Positions 34,016 through 46,354 of a stretch of 64,000 bases of DNA are shown one piece after another (within the stretch, counting starts at the first letter, position 1; the number at the start of each line of letters is the position of its first letter). The notes under the pieces are model-generated. The model did not search any database, was not told where the DNA came from, and saw only the letters and a program-made list of their open reading frames with translations. The stretch covers positions 107,648,158 through 107,712,157 of the forward strand of contig NC_089595.1 of NCBI RefSeq assembly GCF_019320115.1, read 5' to 3'. The position numbers were made by a program, and so were the translations under genes. This stretch comes from Miscanthus floridulus (taxonomy: Eukaryota > Streptophyta > Magnoliopsida > Poales > Poaceae).

Positions 34016-36595
34016 TGCATCATCGATCCTCTAGCTGCCTCCGCGGTTCTTCCTGGCCATTCTTCTGTGTCTGGTTTTTAATATATATGTATCTTTGATT
34101 CCTGCTTGATGTAGCTCATCTATCTGCAACTTCTGTGTCTGTGTGTGTTGCCCCTGCTACTTCAGTTGTTTATTCCTAAGTCCTACAATGGCAAGGATGT
34201 ACCGCAAGATGTCAGCATGTATCTTTTTGTGTGTTTGCTCTGTACAAAATGCAAACAAAAAAAAAAAACAGAAGAAAAATACTTGAGTTTTACAGCTACC
34301 TTATTATGGTGATTATGGTACCTTTTTGGCTTACTCGTTCAGTTTATTTATTTATTTATTATATACGGTTATCTAGCACATGTACTTTGAAGGACGAATC
34401 TTCCATGTTAAAAATCCTTGGACCACACAATATAATCAAAGATTTTAAGAGAACGAGAGATTTTTTTTCGCGAACGGAGTATATATATAGCTTGGGAAGA
34501 CCAATGTATAGTATTACTCCTTGCCTTTCTAAATTAGAAGTTGTTTATTTTTTTTAAGTACATATCTCTAGCTGTACACCTACATATATGCTATATATAT
34601 GTCTGATACATAACAAAACTTACGTAGAGAAACTAAAATAACTTATAATTTATAATGGAACAAGCGGTTCTCAAGATACCAAGAGAAACTCCAGAAATTA
34701 CAATGCTACATGAAGTAGACTAGAGCAACCAAAAGCACTCCATAATGATTAAAATAATAGCCACCAGCTAGCTAAAATACTATGAGACTAGTCTATAGAG
34801 TAGTCTATATATGGACTATCCATAAATAATAATAAAATGTTACTTTTTTTTACTCCTACCTCTCTCTTTATTGATCTTGCACAGGATTGGATATGATGAA
34901 TTTTTTATCTTAGATGGGACCCACCATGTAAACTAGTTGTTGGCTGAATCATTGTTGAAACAAAGCGGTAGTCATATACTGATCATGTAGGTCCCATGTA
35001 TATAGACTACTTAGTCTATATACATTGTGGTATGAGAAATGGCAACAGTGCAGTTCCACGTTTTTGCGGTCTGTACATACAGCGCCATACAGGCTTTCCT
35101 TCAGAAGCTGCTACTCCACGTAACCTCTGAGAAGGCAGCCTGTTCGCTTGCTCGTATACGATCGTGAATTATAAGTTGGAATAATATCTTTCTCTCAAAT
35201 CAAATCATTCAGCAGTAAATAATTCACGATCGTTTACGACGAAACGAACAGGCCGCTGGCTTTCGCTGAGCGTTAGGTGACCTCAGTCAACGGAACTATA
35301 TTTGTGCACATGCTCCCAAGATTTGTGGAACCACTGTTTCTCTTTTTGAATAGTAAACTCACATTCTCTTTAAATAAAAACTCAAGTTATATGTAGCTCA
35401 TAAACGATCAGGTTGACAAGTTCGTTACACAAGGTACTTTTAGTTCTCCAACAGCAACCAAAATACCGTGTCTAGGAAATATATACACATATTTTCAGAA
35501 CTTATTATTAAACGCACAAAAAAGGTGAACCATAAGAATTTGTCCAATGATTACGTAATAGCCTAATGCTACTAAACAATCCACTCCAAGCTAAGCGGAT
35601 CTGTGATGTATACTCTATGGAATCTGTAATAGTTAAGGCAGGTTAGCTATTGCTTAGTATATCATGTTGGTTTTTAAAACTACTCCCTCCGTCCTATGTC
35701 CTGTTCGCTTGGCTGATAAGTCATGACTGATATGTTACGAGAGAAAAATATTGTTTGGTGGCTGAAAAAAGTACGGCTTATAAGCCAAATGAACATGACG
35801 CTAAACTATAAGAAATTCAAGGTTCAAAATTTCTATCAAAATATAAGATATTATATTATGGGTCCTCAACCCGCTCTCTCCTCTGTGTTTTTGGTAGGAA
35901 AAACTGAGATTTCTTTTAAATTGAGTGTTACCTAAAAAGCAAGCCCAAAACTAAGGAAAATAACAGCTTAAACTACTCTCTCCATCCTAATTAGTGAGGG
36001 ACCCGGTGGTCTTTTGCCGAACTCCTTATTTCGTCTAAAAATCGCTTGGATTCCTTATATTTTAGGATGAAGGGAGTAGAAAAAAGTGCTTGTTCTATAG
36101 AGTACTCTTAAGGAAACAAACCTATATAGCCCAAATATTGGTCCCTATATACACATGGGTATAACTTCACCAGTAGGTAACCTGTAGCTATGTATTAATG
36201 AGTCAAAATTTGTTCACGATGAACTTGCATTTCAAAGACACAATCAATTGTTTGAGTTGTGGATAGCTATATCATGAAGTTATGGTCGGTGGATGCTTAG
36301 GTGCTGTTTGGAAGAGCTTTGTTCCTTCCAAAATAGTGACAAAACTAGAGCAAATTGGAGAGATATGGTTTCCTTATAGGTGGTGCATGCATTTGCAGCC
36401 CACTCGCCCCCCCCCCCCCCCCCCCCCCCGCCCAAATCATGTAGTTGCATCCCTATTCGTAAACGTCTATAGCTCTGATGGAGCTAAAACCCTATGGAGA
36501 AACATTTAGCAAAATGACGACTTCTCATGTTTTGTTAAGATTGGGTAGAAGAGGTCAAATGTCCATTGTGTCCCTTCATTAATTTGGCTTAGTTA

Positions 36596-37025
36596 GAGCA
36601 CCTCCACCGGTTCCCAAAAAACCAATTGGTAAATCAATCAGTTTTCCAAATGGCCAAAACAAGTTAGGAGCATATTTGTTGGATTCCTTCAACGGTTTCT
36701 AAAATATCGCTCCTAAAATATAGAAGACAATTTTGGATCAGAAATCCTAGACTATTTCTAAATCACTCTAACCACTTTTATACTTTCTTTCTCTCTTGCA
36801 TATTTGCATTGAAAACCATGTCATACTCTTTATTCTTCTCCACGTCCATTCACCTCCAGATTGGCCAATGGATAAGCGTGCGTATATTTCCGTGCGAATG
36901 GGTTGATTTTCCTAATTTCGGAAAAGATTGGGAGTTGAGATTAGGAGTTATTAGAGAGCGGTTCTTTTCAATCTTGCCAAAAAATCAAGACTGGGAGTGG
37001 ATTTTGGAAATTCTTGGAGATGCTC
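36596..37025. mobile_element. Tourist-like MITE, copy 2 equivalent of 23555-23983
   Basis: Same ends and interior as in copy 1. The left TTA is kept; the right flank is TTG instead of TTA, a later substitution. Confidence 0.72.
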
Positions 37026-37262
37026 TTGTATAGAAGAGAAGTTAAAACACATGTTGTAGGAGCTAGGCCGTAATTAAACCATAGACGATAGGGGTTGGTA
37101 AACAAAAGTAGCGAGACATAGAGAACAGTGTTCGTGAATAGATGAAAGGATTGAGTCAGATCTATAAAAGGGCCTAGCTCGGACTGGATTTTAGGAACTA
37201 AAACCTTCTAGGGTGTTGTTTAAAAGATGAATGGCACACATGAATTATACTAGGAATTATTA

Positions 37263-37580
37263 GGCCCCATTTGGCAGGGCTTCTCCACCGGCTTCAGGAG
37301 CCGTTTGGAGTCGTTTTCTACCAAACGGGGTAAAGTAAAATAGCTTCACTTGTGAAGTCCCTAAAAACATGCTCTCACAGTGATTTGGGGTGGGATGGAG
37401 CCAAAAAAAAGTGGCTTCTCCCGGCTCCTCCTCCAGGCCCCTAAAAACATGCTCTCACAGGGAAGCCATTTTGCCAAACGGTTTACTAAAACCGCTTCAG
37501 CTCCACCGGTGGAACTGTTCGTGGAGCTGAAGCAAAAAAAATGACTTCACTAGTGAAGTGAAGCCCTGCCAAACGGGGCC
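37263..37580. mobile_element. Tourist-like MITE present only in copy 2 (318 bp)
   Basis: The ends GGCCCCATTTGGCAGGGC and GCCCTGCCAAACGGGGCC are nearly perfect inverted repeats. TTA flanks both sides (37260-37262 and 37581-37583). Copy 1 has the empty site GAATTATTAGTATTC near 24215. The interior repeats CTAAAAACATGCTCTCACAG (37362 and 37441). Insertion followed the tandem duplication. Confidence 0.88.
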
Positions 37581-39674
37581 TTAGTATTCTCCCGGATCTT
37601 TTTTTGCAAAAGCTCGCAAAATACCAGTCATGGCGATTGGCCTTTGCAGGAGACGTTCTCGTCCTTTTTGCGCATGTTATTGGTAAGATGGAGAAATTAA
37701 TCACCCAAGTCGCAAGGTCCTCTCAAATTCGAATAGGGGGGGAAACATTTGATTCAAATGGCGATATTGTCCTAGAAATGGCTGAAAATAGGGTAATTTG
37801 CAGTGAATGTACCGTGAATAGGATATGTTTATTCCCTAGAATGACTAGGATGCTTCGTGTCATGTAATGCCGTTTAGTATCTCTAATCGTATATTATAGA
37901 ATTATCTAAAGATATCTGACAGTCTGTTACAGTAGACAAAAATATCTGGTTCTGCACTTTAAGAATCTTTTGCGCTGGCCCATGAGAAAATATCTCGGCT
38001 TCCACTGAGGCAAAGTCAGAGCCCTGTCCCGAAAATGTGCATGATACCAGCGCGGCAGTTTTATATTCGTCACTTGTATACCACCACAAAACGTAGGGCT
38101 CTAATCCTTCTGTGAGAGACGGAAATGTGAACATCATATATGTATTGATTTGTAGAATCGACCAAGACGACTAGAGGGAACATGAACATGATCCTCTTTT
38201 AAAGTTTGAATTGCATTTCCTACTTCCTTATCATTACTAGGCTGCACGTTGATTCGCAACAGATGCATTAGAAAGAAAAAATAAATTATATAAAAATCAG
38301 TAACATCTAATCATCATTAGTGTAATAACCATTGGATCTATTTTTTATTAATATTAATCAGAGCTCTTATATTTGCAAAAAAAAAAAATTTAAGTTAATC
38401 CCTAAAATTACATCTAAATTTTTCATCTTTGTGATTACAAAAGATAATTTAAAATAACTTCTAAAGTCACATTTAAATTATCCACATATACCATTACAAA
38501 AGATAACCCTAATTTTACAAATAAATTACCCCTAATGTCATTAAAAAGATAATCAAAATTTACTGCCATATTTGCATCTAAATCCTCGCATCTACATTAT
38601 TAAAAGCAAACAAAAATAACTCCTTAAATCCACATTTAAATTACAAGACCAAAAACCAGGAAAAGAGCCATTGCCCCCGCGTGACCCTCCACTACCACAA
38701 AAAGATCAATAAATTACCGCTTAACATAAAAAAGAACTACAAAAAGTAATAAGATCAAAATTGGAGAACTGAAGTCTAGAATTATGAAGTCACAACACAA
38801 TTTTTTTTTAATTTTAACACTTTTTGAAAACTAATTTTAAATGGCCGCGCCTATTGCCCTGGCGCGGCCAAATGCCTGTGCCGCGCCATGCATGGTGCCG
38901 CGGCAGAGGGCTGACGTGGCAGCGACTGGAATCGCTGACCGATGACGTGGCAGGGTCTGCCGCGCCATCAACCTTAGCGCGGCAGAGCCGCACCCTTATC
39001 CGTGGCGCGGCAGAGCCGAATGAAACCCCGCGGCCAGTCCCGCCTGCCCGAGCAGCAAGCCCGCCTGGCCGCCGCGCCCGCCGCCCGCCCGGCGGTGCCT
39101 GGACGGTTTAATCGGAACGCGTCGCGCCGATAGTGGGAGTTATTCTAAGTATGGCTTGACGTAAAATCAATAGTGGATTTGTTTCTATCTTTTGTTGATT
39201 TTTTTTTCACGGCCGAATAGAGAATTTGATAAGCCAATGATATTTTTTTCCGTATTTCGTAATACGGTTAAACACCATGTTAACTAATCGATTACGAAAA
39301 ATTGGATCGGATTGAAACGAATATTTTTTAAGGGAACTTACTTATTTGGCTTTTTGGCCCCATATTGTAGGATCGGCGGCGACATGACCATAGACCCCAG
39401 CTTCCTCGACCCCTCACGCAAGACGCCGGTCACCGGCGTCGAGATACCCCGGGACTGCCGGTTTCCGAACTAGTTGCTACTTAATCTCGCATGCAGTGAT
39501 AACGCGACGCATTGAAACGAATATGAAGCAAATAAATAAAGTTCGTGCGCAAGTTGACAAGCTGCCACATAACATTTTCATTGGTTTGACATAAGTTCGA
39601 CATAACATAACCAACTAAGCCTGCAAGTTTCGAACGCCAATAATAGTTCGACCTAACAAACTAAGACCCAGGAG

Positions 39675-40145
39675 TGTCGACGAAATATGATCGGCAGTCT
39701 ACCTAGGGGTATGCCCAAGGTATTAGATTATCGGCAGACAGATGCGCAAGCAACAAACAAGATGGTTACACAAGACAGACACAAGGTTTTATCCAGGTTC
39801 GGCCGCCGTAAAGGCGTAATACCTACGTCCTGCGTCTGATTGTATTGCTATATATCAATGAGAGATGTGTTTTAGAGGGGTCCCCTGCCCGCCTTATATA
39901 GTCCGGGGGGCAGGGTTATAGATCTGGAAACTAATCCTAGCCAGTTACAATTGCCATAGGTGGCCGGATAAGGATTCCTATTCTAACCAACCAGGATCTT
40001 GATTGATCTCCAAATCTACCTTGATTCCTTGCGCGGGATTCTGAACAGGTTGGCCGGGTCGCGCGTCGTCTTCTAGTGGACCGAACCCCCTGATCCGGGC
40101 CGGCCCAAGCCTAGCCGTAAGGGTATAGGGGTTAATACCCCCACA
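39675..40145 (-). repeat. Solo LTR of Gypsy element 2 with perfect 5-bp duplication
   Basis: 471 bp, starting TGTCGACGAAATATG and ending TACCCCCACA, matching 49802-50272. It is flanked by AGGAG on both sides (39670-39674 and 40146-40150), and MULE sequence continues at once after it. This is the signature of an insertion reduced to one LTR by recombination. A TTATATA (TATATAA on the minus strand) lies near 39895. Confidence 0.9.
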
Positions 40146-40563
40146 AGGAGTGTAAGGATCCCTCGGACGCCTCTGTCTCTTCAGATTTGTTGGCAACACA
40201 TTGGGAGTGTAGCCAATATCGGTGTGGTCGCGTCACCGGTGCATACGGCTCGTACCCTGCAAGTATATGATATGCACGATTACTTAGAATTCTTTATGAC
40301 CGTTAGTTCATGTAGCCTATGTATTTAAAGAAACTACCTTTGTTAGTACCTGTGAGGCTCCTTGGGTACCAAGCGGGGCACCACCTAGCTGAGACATGCC
40401 GATCTCGTCCTGCGGCCAATCGTCCCACTGGTCATGCTGTCTATGGAAGCCCGGGGGGTCATCGTCGTCATCATCGTCGTCCTCGGTTGCAGGGTCCTTC
40501 CCAGCGCTATGATGTGGTGGTGTACGCACCGCGGAATGTTTGGTCCTTCCCAGCGCTATGATG
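40146..40563. repeat. Second copy of MULE flank plus a 22-bp filler repeat
   Basis: 40146-40536 is homologous to 50273-50663 and to copy 1 26336-26728. After GCGGAA at 40536 the match ends. 40542-40563 repeats 40493-40514 (22 bp ending GCGCTATGATG), and the sequence then passes directly into the interior of Gypsy element 2 at 40564. ATGATG at the join is compatible with microhomology. Confidence 0.85.
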
Positions 40564-42597
40564 ACACAGAGGATGCAGACATCTTTTGACTCATCCCTCG
40601 AAAGAGGAGGAGGCAACTGGAGTCGACGGAGCAAGGTGGCTCCTCCGTGCCGGTGGGACCCGCATCGCCGACCACTGCAGCGCGGAGGACAAGCAGCGAA
40701 GGGGTCGAGCACCAAGCCCCAACGTCAGTGCTGGATGTAGAGGGAGACCAGGTGTCACCCGCATAGCACGTGGAGCAAGCACGGCCGAAGAGGCGTGCCT
40801 TTGCCACATCATTCCGCGCTTCCAACATGTAAGTATTTGTAACTTTAATGTAAGCTTGCAATTTTTATTGACTATGGTTGCCTTCTGAACTTATCTTGGA
40901 TGTACTAGGTCGGCGTCCACCGAAAATCTGGATCAACTAGCCAGGAGCAGCGTGGCCCCAGCAGCAATTGCAGAGAAGACTGCGCAACAGCCGTCCATGG
41001 AGGTACCCATAGCAGAAAATCCATTGGAACATCAGCCCACCAGTAGTCAGACAACAGTCCCCGAGCAGGGGGTCGAGGGAAGAGCCAAGCCAAACACAAA
41101 TGCTCCGAGCACCAACCCTGCGGGGGGCGATACCTCAGCCCCAAGGATAATGGGTCAGACCGAGGAGCAGCGGATGGAGGCGAGAGCACAGAGCATGTTT
41201 GTCGATGCTGTAGCCCGTGGGAAGGCCATAGTGATCACAGAAGCTGCTAGCTCCGGACCAGCACCGATACCCGAAGAAAAGGCCGAGGAGGACGAAGTAG
41301 AAGAGGTCCTGGGCCATCCACAGGACAAACGACAACATGTATATGTGTCACTCTGGCGGAACGACCAATGGGTTGTTCATGAGGAAATCCCAGAGGTCGA
41401 AGAGACCATGAAAGTTGAACGGGCGGCGAAACAACTGGTGATGGAAGTCTAGGTATGCTTTGCTTGACCACCTGATCCTACCTCTAGTCATACTGTCTTA
41501 CTTAGCTTTTTGCATGCAGGATTTAATGAAGACCGCAAGGTACCACAAGAAATGCTTCGACCAGATTGAGGGGATCACAGCAAGCAATAAAGAACTGGCA
41601 GCCGAAGTGGAACGCTTGCCCACCAACTTGAAGCTGCCAACCATGAGAAGACGGAGCAAGAGGCGCAGAACCAGAACCTGGTCGTCTAGCTCAGTAACAA
41701 AGAGCAGGAAAGAACAAGTAAGTTGTCACTTTATCACAACGAGTGCATGACAAGTGTTGTTGCGTTGTTGGTAGTAACAACTGTAGTGCAGGCGTAGAAG
41801 CCGAAGTAGTCTGTCTCCGAGAGGAGAATAGCCGTGTGGTCGTAGAGTGTGATCGCCTGAAGGAGGACAACAAGAAACTGGCGCATGACCAGTCACAACT
41901 CTAGGACCACACGACCAAGATGAAGGAGGAACTAAAAAGTAAGTGTTCCAGACCCCCTTGCTCACTTCTGTTGCCCGCCTTATCTTGTCGTGGCATGACA
42001 TTTTAATGTCTTGCGTGATTTATAGTTTTAAAAGTCAATGCCAAGAAGCATCTGGAAGCCGTGATAAAAGAACGTGATGGCTGGAAGGCGCAGTGCCAAG
42101 AGATCACCAAGGATCGGGACGCATGGAAGAAACGGTGCCAAGAAGTGGCAACAGGCATTTTGCCAGTCCTCAACCTTATCGATCCAGCGCTTACAGAGGA
42201 AGTGCCAAGGACGCCGTAGCTCAGACTGGTCGATAGGTGCCGAAAGGCATGGGGATGGTTCCAAGAGTTCGTGAAGGAGGTGGGTGAGTACACAGGCGCA
42301 CATGTGCTAAGCATGGTGCGTGCTCACTACCCCTTGATCGATCTCAAACGCCTGGAGGCTGGATACCCGAAGGAGGTAGATCCAGACAAGGCTGAGGAGC
42401 TTCAGATGGCCCAGCTGGACTTGTCTTCAAAGATAATTGGCGACATTAACCTGTGTGGAGGTGGGACAACACCTGTACAGGGTACACCATCAACAAGTCA
42501 GCTAGAAACGCCATCAGTTTTGAGCCAACCGGCGAAGCCTGCGGTCTCGACCAGCCAGGCATCGACGGGGCCATCCTCTTCAGCTCAACCAGTATAA
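40564..42597 (+). pseudogene. Opposite-strand ORF of Gypsy element 2, N-terminus missing
   Basis: This is the counterpart of the plus-strand gene in element 1, but the Transposase_28-type N-terminal domain is gone, lost with the element's end. What remains is a basic segment (IPRKRRRQLES), an intron (GTAAGT after AACAT near 40830; acceptor CTAG near 40909), an acidic exon (40952-41452), coiled-coil exons (LREENSRVVVECDRLKEDNK) and a C-terminal exon with AHYPLIDLKRLEAGYP ending at 42597. In-frame stops (for example TGA after DADIF and TAG after SPA and SQL) show decay. Function of the family is unknown. Confidence 0.7.
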
Positions 42598-43135
42598 GAG
42601 TCCCTGAGACTCGAGTAGGATGTCGGGAGCAGCGAGCAGTAGGTGCTGCGTGCCCCGACCAGCCAACAGGATAGGCTAGAGCTATAGAAGAAGATGTAGT
42701 TGTGTTATTGTAAACTTGTACCTTTTCAGGCAAGCTTGTAATAACGTAACTGTATATCATCATAAGCTTGTTTATTTTGTATAAAACGTATTTAAGCTTG
42801 GAACTCGTGTTGGTGTAACTAAGTGAGAACATGTTAATGTTCTGTTTAGTTGTACCAGTTTAGTCGACACGTCATCCTGAAAGGTTTGTACAGCCCTGGT
42901 TTGCCATGTGGTCGGAGTGTGAGGTGCATAGCCTATGCACACGTAGACATAGACAAGTCAAACCAGAGGAGACCTGCTGATCACCCGTAGCATAGAGAGC
43001 AGATCCTATGCACGTGTTGGGAAGAACCGGAGACAAGGCCTACTCCGAAAACCTAGGAAGGAATGGTGGTCGGAGAAATCATAACAGCTTTATTGAATTA
43101 AATTGAAAGTATAAGAGGAGTACATATCTTAGTAG

Positions 43136-44659
43136 TTAAGCATAGAAATGCCTAAGCTTGTCAATGTGCCATGAATTGGGTACGTCCGTACCGTCCAGGT
43201 GAGCTAACCTGTAAGACGTTGGTCGTGTAACTTCCTTGATCATGAAGGGCCCTTCCCATGGAGTTGCGAGTTTGTGGATACCAGCCTGATTCGTCTTCCA
43301 CTTCAGGACCAGGTCCCCAACCATAAAGAACCGCTCCTTAACGTTCTTGTTGTAGTACCTGTGCAAAACAGCAAGGTATTTGGTTGTACGTACGCAAGAA
43401 TCTAGCCACTTCTCTTCTGCACTATTCACTTCTAGCTCCCGTGCTTCATTGGCCTTGTCTTCATCGAAGTTCTCTACCTGTGCTGATCTGAAGGCTATAT
43501 CTACTGGGAGCACTGCCTCAGCGCCGTAAACCATAAAGTATGGTGATACGCCGGTATTGTGACTGGGCTGGGTTCTACTTCTAAGGCCCCAGACCATGGC
43601 TGGTAACTCTTTGAGCCATCTTCCAGGAGCCTTGTCATTTTCTCTATACATCCTCTTCTTTAGTGCGTCCAAGATCATACCGTTTGCCCGCTCGACTTGT
43701 CCATTAGCTCTGGGGTGCGCCACCGAGACATATTTTACTACTATGCTCCTTTCATCGTAGAAGTCCCAAAAAGTGTTCCCGGTGAACTGAGTACCCAGAT
43801 CAGTGATGATGTTGTTGGGTATGCCGAAGCGGTGGATGACCTGGTCAATGAACGTGACAGCCTTTTCCAAAGATGCCTGTACCAGAGGCATGTACTCTAT
43901 CCACTTAGAAAATTTGTCAATCAGCACAAAGACACATGTGAATTTCCTAGGAGCCGGTTTGAAAGGCCCAATCATATCCAGTCCCCAGCATGCAAAGGGC
44001 CAAGAGGCTGGTATTATCTGGATCTCATGTGCTAGTACGTGGATTCTCTTGGCGAAGAACTGACAACCCTCACAATGGCGGACTAGCTTCTCTGCATCGG
44101 CTACAGCTGACGGCCAATAGAACCCTGCTCGGAAAGCCTTGCCAACCAGCGTTCTCGAGGCCGCGTGGTTGCCGCAGGAGCTAGAGTGGATTTGGTCCAG
44201 GAGATGTTTGCCATCCTCCTAGGTTATACACTTCATCAAGATTTCCTCCTTTGCATTCTTGCGCCATAGTTTGCCATCGACGAGCAGGTATTGCTTACTG
44301 CAATGCATCAGGCATTCATTTTCTATTCGATCAGTGTAACCGCTGCCATCTGTCAGGTACTTGATGAAAGGTACTCTCCAGTCGGGCTCATTGGTGGTCG
44401 GAGGTGGCTCGATGGTGCTTGATGCTGGAACCGTAGCCACCAATAGCTGGTCTGGAGGCTTGTCGACCGTGGGGTCTTCCTCTTCGATGGAAGGCGTGAG
44501 CAGGTCTTGAACGAATACACCATGTGGGACTTTGACTCGGGATGATCCTAACTTTGACAGCGCATCTACTGCTTGATTTTTGTCTCGGACCACGTGTGCG
44601 TACTCGATGCCATAGAACTTGCCTTCTAGCTTTCTGATCGATTTACAGTATGCATCCAT
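43136..44659 (-). pseudogene. Integrase, Gypsy element 2
   Basis: The C-terminal frame (43136-43975) has MIGPFKPAP, TDLGTQFTG and NGQVERANG (the D-D-E positions) and WEGPFMIKEVTRPTSYRLAH, ending RHFYA. Upstream, 44219-44659 has the end of RNase H (ALSKLGSSRVKVPHGVFVQD) and the start of the zinc region. A TAG after MKCIT (44220) is in frame where related elements have Gln, and the stretch 43976-44218 is open only in part. Confidence 0.82.
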
Positions 44660-44677
44660 CTTTTCGCTGGTCGTGTC

Positions 44678-45148
44678 CTAGTCCTTGTTGAGTTGATTGA
44701 TGACCAGAGCCAAGTCTCCGTAAACATAGAGATGTTTGACACCGAGCTCGACCGCAATGCGCAAACCATGTAGGCATGCTTCGTACTCGGTGGCATTATT
44801 CGATGCTGGGAAATAAATCCTGAGGACGTACCGGAGCTGCTCCTTAGATGGTGACACGAAAAGGACTCCTACTCCTGCGCCATCGACGTTGAGAGAGCCG
44901 TCGAAGTACATCTTCCAATACTCATCGGGCCCCTGAGAGGTAGGTGTGCTTAAGTCTATCCACTCAACGATGAAATCGACGAGTGCCTGAGACTTGATTG
45001 TAGTACGGCTTGCAAATTCCAAGGAGAAAGGGCATAGCTCCATTGCCCATTTGATGATGCGCCTGTTCACATCCTTGTTGCAAATGATGTCTCCCAGAGG
45101 GTACTCGGTCATGACCACCACATGATATCCGTCGAAGTAATGTTTCAA
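44678..45148 (-). pseudogene. RNase H, Gypsy element 2
   Basis: Motifs YFDGSLNVDGAG, ATEYEACLHGL and YVYGDLALVINQLNKD place the catalytic D, E and D. It ends at TAG after LNKD, where relatives have Trp. The upstream boundary with RT is a TAA near 45150. Confidence 0.82.
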
Positions 45149-45151
45149 CTT

Positions 45152-46333
45152 TTAGGATGTTATCAGTATGGCATAGATCAGTTTATGAATCTGTGGGTAC
45201 CAGGTCTTGGATTCATTGAGTACCTCACTGATGAAATAGATTGGTCGCTGCACCTTGTAGGCGTGGCCAGGCTCATCGCGCTCGACCACCATGGCAGTGG
45301 AGACCACCCGATTAGTTGTTGCAATGTAAAGTAGGAGAATTTCATCTTCTCTAGGAGCAGTGAGGACCGGAGGTGATGTAAGGTATTGTTTTAGCTGTGT
45401 GAAGGCAGCGTCTGCTTCCTCTGACCACTCAAACTTCTCGGATGCTTTGAGTAGCTTGAAAAACGGTAGTCCTTTCTCTCCTAATCTTGATATGAAACGA
45501 CTGAGAGCAGCCATGCATCCGGTAAGCTTCTGGACATCCTTCACCTTTTTGGGTGGCTTCATGTCTAAGACAGCTTTGACTTTCTCCGAGTTAGGGCATA
45601 TGCCGTCGTGACTGACGACATTGCCAAGCAGTATACCAGAAGGAACACCAAAGATGCACTTCTTTGGGTTTAACTTCCATTGGAATGTATTAAGGTCTGC
45701 AAAGGTGCGTGCCAGGTCGTCAACAAGGGTATGTGCTTCCTTGGTCTTGACAACTACATCATTAACATAAGCCTCGATGAGGTCATCTTTTATCTCGTCT
45801 TTGAGGCAGGCCTGTATGGCGCATTGATAGGTAGCCCCAGCGTTCTTGAGCCCGAACGACATGGTCGTGTAGCAGTAGGCGCCAAAAGGCATGATGAAAG
45901 ATGTCTTGATCTGGTCGTCCTTTTTGAGAGCGATCTGGTGATAACCAGAGTAGCAATCGAGAAAGGAAAGCAGCTCGCAACCGGTGGTTGAATCTATGAC
46001 CTTGTCTATGCAAGGTAAGCCAAAGGGGTCCTTAGGGCAGTGTTTGTTGAGATCAGTGTAATCAATGCACATTCTCCATTCATTATTCTTTTTGCGTACA
46101 AGAACCGGGTTGGCTAACCACTCTGGATGATACACTTCTTTGATAAATCCGGCTGCCAAAAGCCGTGTAACTTCTACCCTAATTGCCTCCTTCTTGTCGC
46201 GAGCGAACCGTCGTAGCTTTTGCTTGATAGGTTTGGCCTTGCCATTGACATTCAAGGAGTGCTCGATCAAATTCCGAGGTACACTAGGCATGTCAGCATG
46301 TTTCCATGCGAACACATCCACGTTGCTCCTCAA
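45152..46333 (-). pseudogene. Reverse transcriptase, Gypsy element 2, with YVND in place of YVDD
   Basis: A long open frame of 393 codons covers nearly the whole RT: GFIKEVYHPEWLANPVLVRK, EWRMCIDYTDLNKHCPKDPF, FLDCYSGYHQI, FGLKNAGATYQ, then EAYVNDVVVKTK, and the connection segment GCMAALSRFISRLGEKGLPF. The YxDD box reads YVND (near 45757), so one of the two metal-binding Asp residues is Asn. Activity would be lost even where the frame is open. The frame is bounded upstream by a TAG after DPK (46334-46355). Confidence 0.88.
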
Positions 46334-46354
46334 GAACCTGACGAGCGTGTCTTC

